Shown here piece by piece: positions 33,105-34,715 of a DNA stretch of 34,715 bases. This DNA comes from Deltaproteobacteria bacterium. Lineage in GTDB: Bacteria > Desulfobacterota > Syntrophia > Syntrophales > UBA5619. The DNA is taken from assembly GCA_016935075.1 (NCBI GenBank), contig JAFGRP010000230.1, positions 1-34,715 of the forward strand, given 5' to 3'. The translations under genes and the position numbers were made by a program. Below the pieces are notes generated by a model. That model was not told the origin of the DNA. It was given only the letters and a program-made list of their open reading frames with translations, and did not search any database. Position 1 is the stretch's first letter, and each line of letters opens with the position of its first letter.

Positions 33105-33998
33105 TCAGGATGGAAGGGCGCCCACGTCGCGCAGGATTTTTTCGAGCGCCCTGCGTCCTTCGGGATCAAGCTGCTTCTGCGGGGGCATGGGAGAACCCAC
33201 CGGAAATCCCTGCATCTCCAGCCCCGCCTTGACGCATGCGGACAGCGAATACCGCTGGAAGGCCACGTTGAGTGGCCATTGCTTTTTCTGCAGGGCCGCC
33301 GCTTCCTCCCACCGGCCCTGACGCGCCGTTTCGTACAGTGCAATGCTCTGCTCGGGAATGACGCAGGCGGGACCGGACATCCAGCCGACGCCACCGATGA
33401 GAAACACGAAGAGCGGAACGGAAGAGGTATCGCTGAAGAGTTTGATCCGGTCCCCCAGGGTCGTGACGATGGACATGAGTTTGCCCACGTTCCCCGACGC
33501 ATCCTTGAGGTACTGGATATTCGGTTCCTCGGCCAGCTCCCGGAGCGCGTCAACGGAAAAATCCCAGGTCTGGAATTTCGGATTCGTATACAGGGTGACG
33601 GGACAGGCTACAGCACGGGCCACGGCCCGGAAATGGGCCACAACCTGCCGGTCGTTGAGGGGAAAGTAGCTCGGCATGACGGCCAGAATCCCGTCCACGC
33701 CTAATTTCTCCGTTTCCGCCGCCTCCTGCATGGCGCCGGGTGTTGACATGCTGCAGATACCCGCCACAACGGGAACCCGTTCTGCCGCAGCCTGGACCGT
33801 GACCTCCACCATCCGCCGCTTCGTCTCCCGGTCCAGATAGGGGGCCTCTCCGGTGCTGCCCAGGGGAGTGAGGCCATGCACCCCCTTTCGGATCAGGTGT
33901 TCCACGAGATCGGCAAGGGGCTGTTCCTTCAGCCTGCCCGCCTCGGTGAGCGGTGTAACCAGATAGGGGAAAATACCTTTGAATGCTTTCGCGACCAT
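33105..33998 (-). CDS. DapA-family (dihydrodipicolinate synthase-like) aldolase/lyase
   Basis: A 297-residue class I aldolase of the DHDPS/N-acetylneuraminate lyase family. The Schiff-base lysine is K165 (IQYLKDASGN), the active-site tyrosine Y137 (TLYTNP), and the pyruvate-binding turn reads GSTGE (47-51). True DapA would be expected near lysine genes; here it lies between an MmgE/PrpD gene and malic enzyme, so a catabolic aldolase or dehydratase that makes or uses pyruvate is more likely. Start chosen at ATG 33998 (MVAKAFKG), with AAGGAGG 5 nt upstream; the open frame runs back to 34088 through a repeat and has no SD. The specific substrate is unknown. Confidence 0.88.
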   Translation of the reverse strand: MVAKAFKGIFPYLVTPLTEAGRLKEQPLADLVEHLIRKGVHGLTPLGSTGEAPYLDRETKRRMVEVTVQAAAERVPVVAGICSMSTPGAMQEAAETEKLGVDGILAVMPSYFPLNDRQVVAHFRAVARAVACPVTLYTNPKFQTWDFSVDALRELAEEPNIQYLKDASGNVGKLMSIVTTLGDRIKLFSDTSSVPLFVFLIGGVGWMSGPACVIPEQSIALYETARQGRWEEAAALQKKQWPLNVAFQRYSLSACVKAGLEMQGFPVGSPMPPQKQLDPEGRRALEKILRDVGALPS

Positions 33999-34014
33999 GT
34001 GATCCTCCTTGTCA

Positions 34015-34134
34015 GGCTTTTGAAAACCGACCGTCTGCCGCGTTTCCATCATCCTTCGCCGCTCAACGTACCCTAAAGTACGCCTCACGGCTCAGGATAT
34101 CGGGGGCCTTGCATCTGGCCGCTTTTGAACAGCC
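34015..34134. repeat. Palindromic intercistronic repeat, copy 3 (120 bp, inverted)
   Basis: Two 57-nt arms flank the loop CCTAAA (34072-34077), again between CGTAC and GTACG. It is inverted relative to copies 1 and 2 and somewhat more diverged (outer end GGCTTTTG). Its left end is 4 nt from the Shine-Dalgarno of the DapA-family gene. Confidence 0.88.
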
Positions 34135-34220
34135 TGCAAAATAGACTTTTTCAACATGCCGTTGTTGCTTCCTTGCTTGTCCGTTGCCTCCGTCCGCTTT
34201 CGATTCCGGACGGGGCGCCT

Positions 34221-34715
34221 CTACGCCGAGAGGAGCAGGCCGATATCGGGGCTTTCATCAATATGCAGAACCCTTTCGATGAGCATATCCGTCCGGGCCG
34301 GCGGGATCACCCCCGAAACCAGAGATTTGAATTTTCCGATGACCTCCTCCTCGGAAAGGGGATTCTCCGGATCGCCCTTGGGGTATTCATTCGCTGCGGC
34401 GAGCTGCCGCCCGTCCTTCAGGACAATCCGCACGCGCGCCGGCCATTTGCGCGGGTAGGCCCCGGTCAGTTCGGGGTCGCTCTGGATCCGGATTTTCTGC
34501 ATCAGGGAGCCGATATCGGCGTCCCGGAGCCGGGCATCCGTGAAATCGCCGCGTTGGACATGACCATACCGCAGCGCCGTCGCGGCGCAGAAGGGGAGGC
34601 AGAATTTCGCCAGGTAGGGGGTCTTGGGTTCCACATTGCCCAGAAGATCGAGGGAGGCCTGATACAGGGAAACCTGCACCTCTTCCACATCATCCGGCCG
34701 AAACGTCTTCCCGCC
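34221..34715 (-). CDS. MmgE/PrpD family protein, C-terminal part (partial)
   Basis: The frame is open through the right edge, so only the last 164 residues are visible; a GTG at 34688 is not a real start because in-frame sequence continues upstream (GGKTFRPDD). The segment matches the C-terminal small domain of MmgE/PrpD proteins: RPDDVEEVQVSLY, then ATALRYGHVQRGDFTD, and VRIVLKDGRQL...YPKGDPENPLSEEEV. The family includes 2-methylcitrate dehydratase, cis-aconitate decarboxylase and iminodisuccinate epimerase; the catalytic part lies outside the window, so I cannot choose. It heads the dicarboxylate gene block here, with a DapA-family gene about 220 bp downstream on the same strand. Confidence 0.85.
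   Translation of the reverse strand, partial: GGKTFRPDDVEEVQVSLYQASLDLLGNVEPKTPYLAKFCLPFCAATALRYGHVQRGDFTDARLRDADIGSLMQKIRIQSDPELTGAYPRKWPARVRIVLKDGRQLAAANEYPKGDPENPLSEEEVIGKFKSLVSGVIPPARTDMLIERVLHIDESPDIGLLLSA

Noticed and set aside
32945-33553. Extra minus-strand gene between malic enzyme and the DapA-family gene
   Set aside because: The frame is a shadow of the DapA-family gene extending into the intergenic gap; no SD or recognisable motif.

Overview
The window is a GC-rich bacterial chromosome segment, almost certainly from a strictly anaerobic Desulfobacterota-type organism (Syntrophales/Syntrophobacterales-like; inferred from gene content, not from a marker gene). Supporting traits are a periplasmic selenocysteine formate dehydrogenase of the FdnGHI type, a split 'archaeal-type' glutamate synthase with extra ferredoxin cysteines, a two-subunit iron-sulfur fumarase beside a four-subunit succinate dehydrogenase/fumarate reductase, and a TAXI-type TRAP transporter. 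I see no rRNA, tRNA, CRISPR array or transposase.

Layout. (1) 1-5898, minus strand: glutamate synthase in three pieces (glutaminase domain; ferredoxin + FMN synthase domain; GXGXG domain fused to a GltD-like oxidoreductase that runs off the left edge), preceded by a sigma-54 promoter and by a NifA-like GAF-AAA-Fis activator gene. (2) 6147-11132, plus strand: fdnG (UGA = selenocysteine 188, with a recognisable bSECIS hairpin), fdnH, fdnI and a single-domain response regulator. (3) 11183-15505, minus strand: three histidine kinases (one membrane sensor, two fused to receiver or pseudo-receiver domains). (4) 15753-16577, plus strand: fdhE. (5) 16635-21023, minus strand: a pseudo-KaiC/PEP-synthase-like fusion, a PII protein and the Amt ammonium channel, the last two behind a second sigma-54 promoter. 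(6) 21348-22746: a ThiF/MoeB-type adenylyltransferase and a DJ-1/PfpI protein, convergent. (7) 22772-34715, minus strand: a C4-dicarboxylate block: MmgE/PrpD (partial), a DapA-family lyase, malic enzyme, fumarase alpha and beta, SdhA, SdhC, SdhD, SdhB, then a TAXI-TRAP binding protein and fused permease.

How the parts work together. Ammonium uptake (Amt), its PII regulator and glutamate synthase share a matched promoter architecture: a sigma-54 -24/-12 element plus two ACA-N4-TGT dyads exactly 29 bp apart, set two helical turns further upstream at one promoter than at the other. The NifA-like gene next to glutamate synthase is the obvious candidate activator, so this looks like a local nitrogen-control regulon. 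The formate dehydrogenase operon, its maturation factor and the surrounding kinases form a formate-oxidation and signalling island. The third block would interconvert succinate, fumarate, malate and pyruvate, fed by the TRAP system.

The most unusual non-coding structure is a 120-122 bp near-palindrome present three times in the dicarboxylate block. Its two 57-nt arms flank a 6-8 nt loop that differs in every copy, and each copy sits 4-7 nt upstream of a Shine-Dalgarno sequence; two of them directly follow the upstream gene's stop codon.
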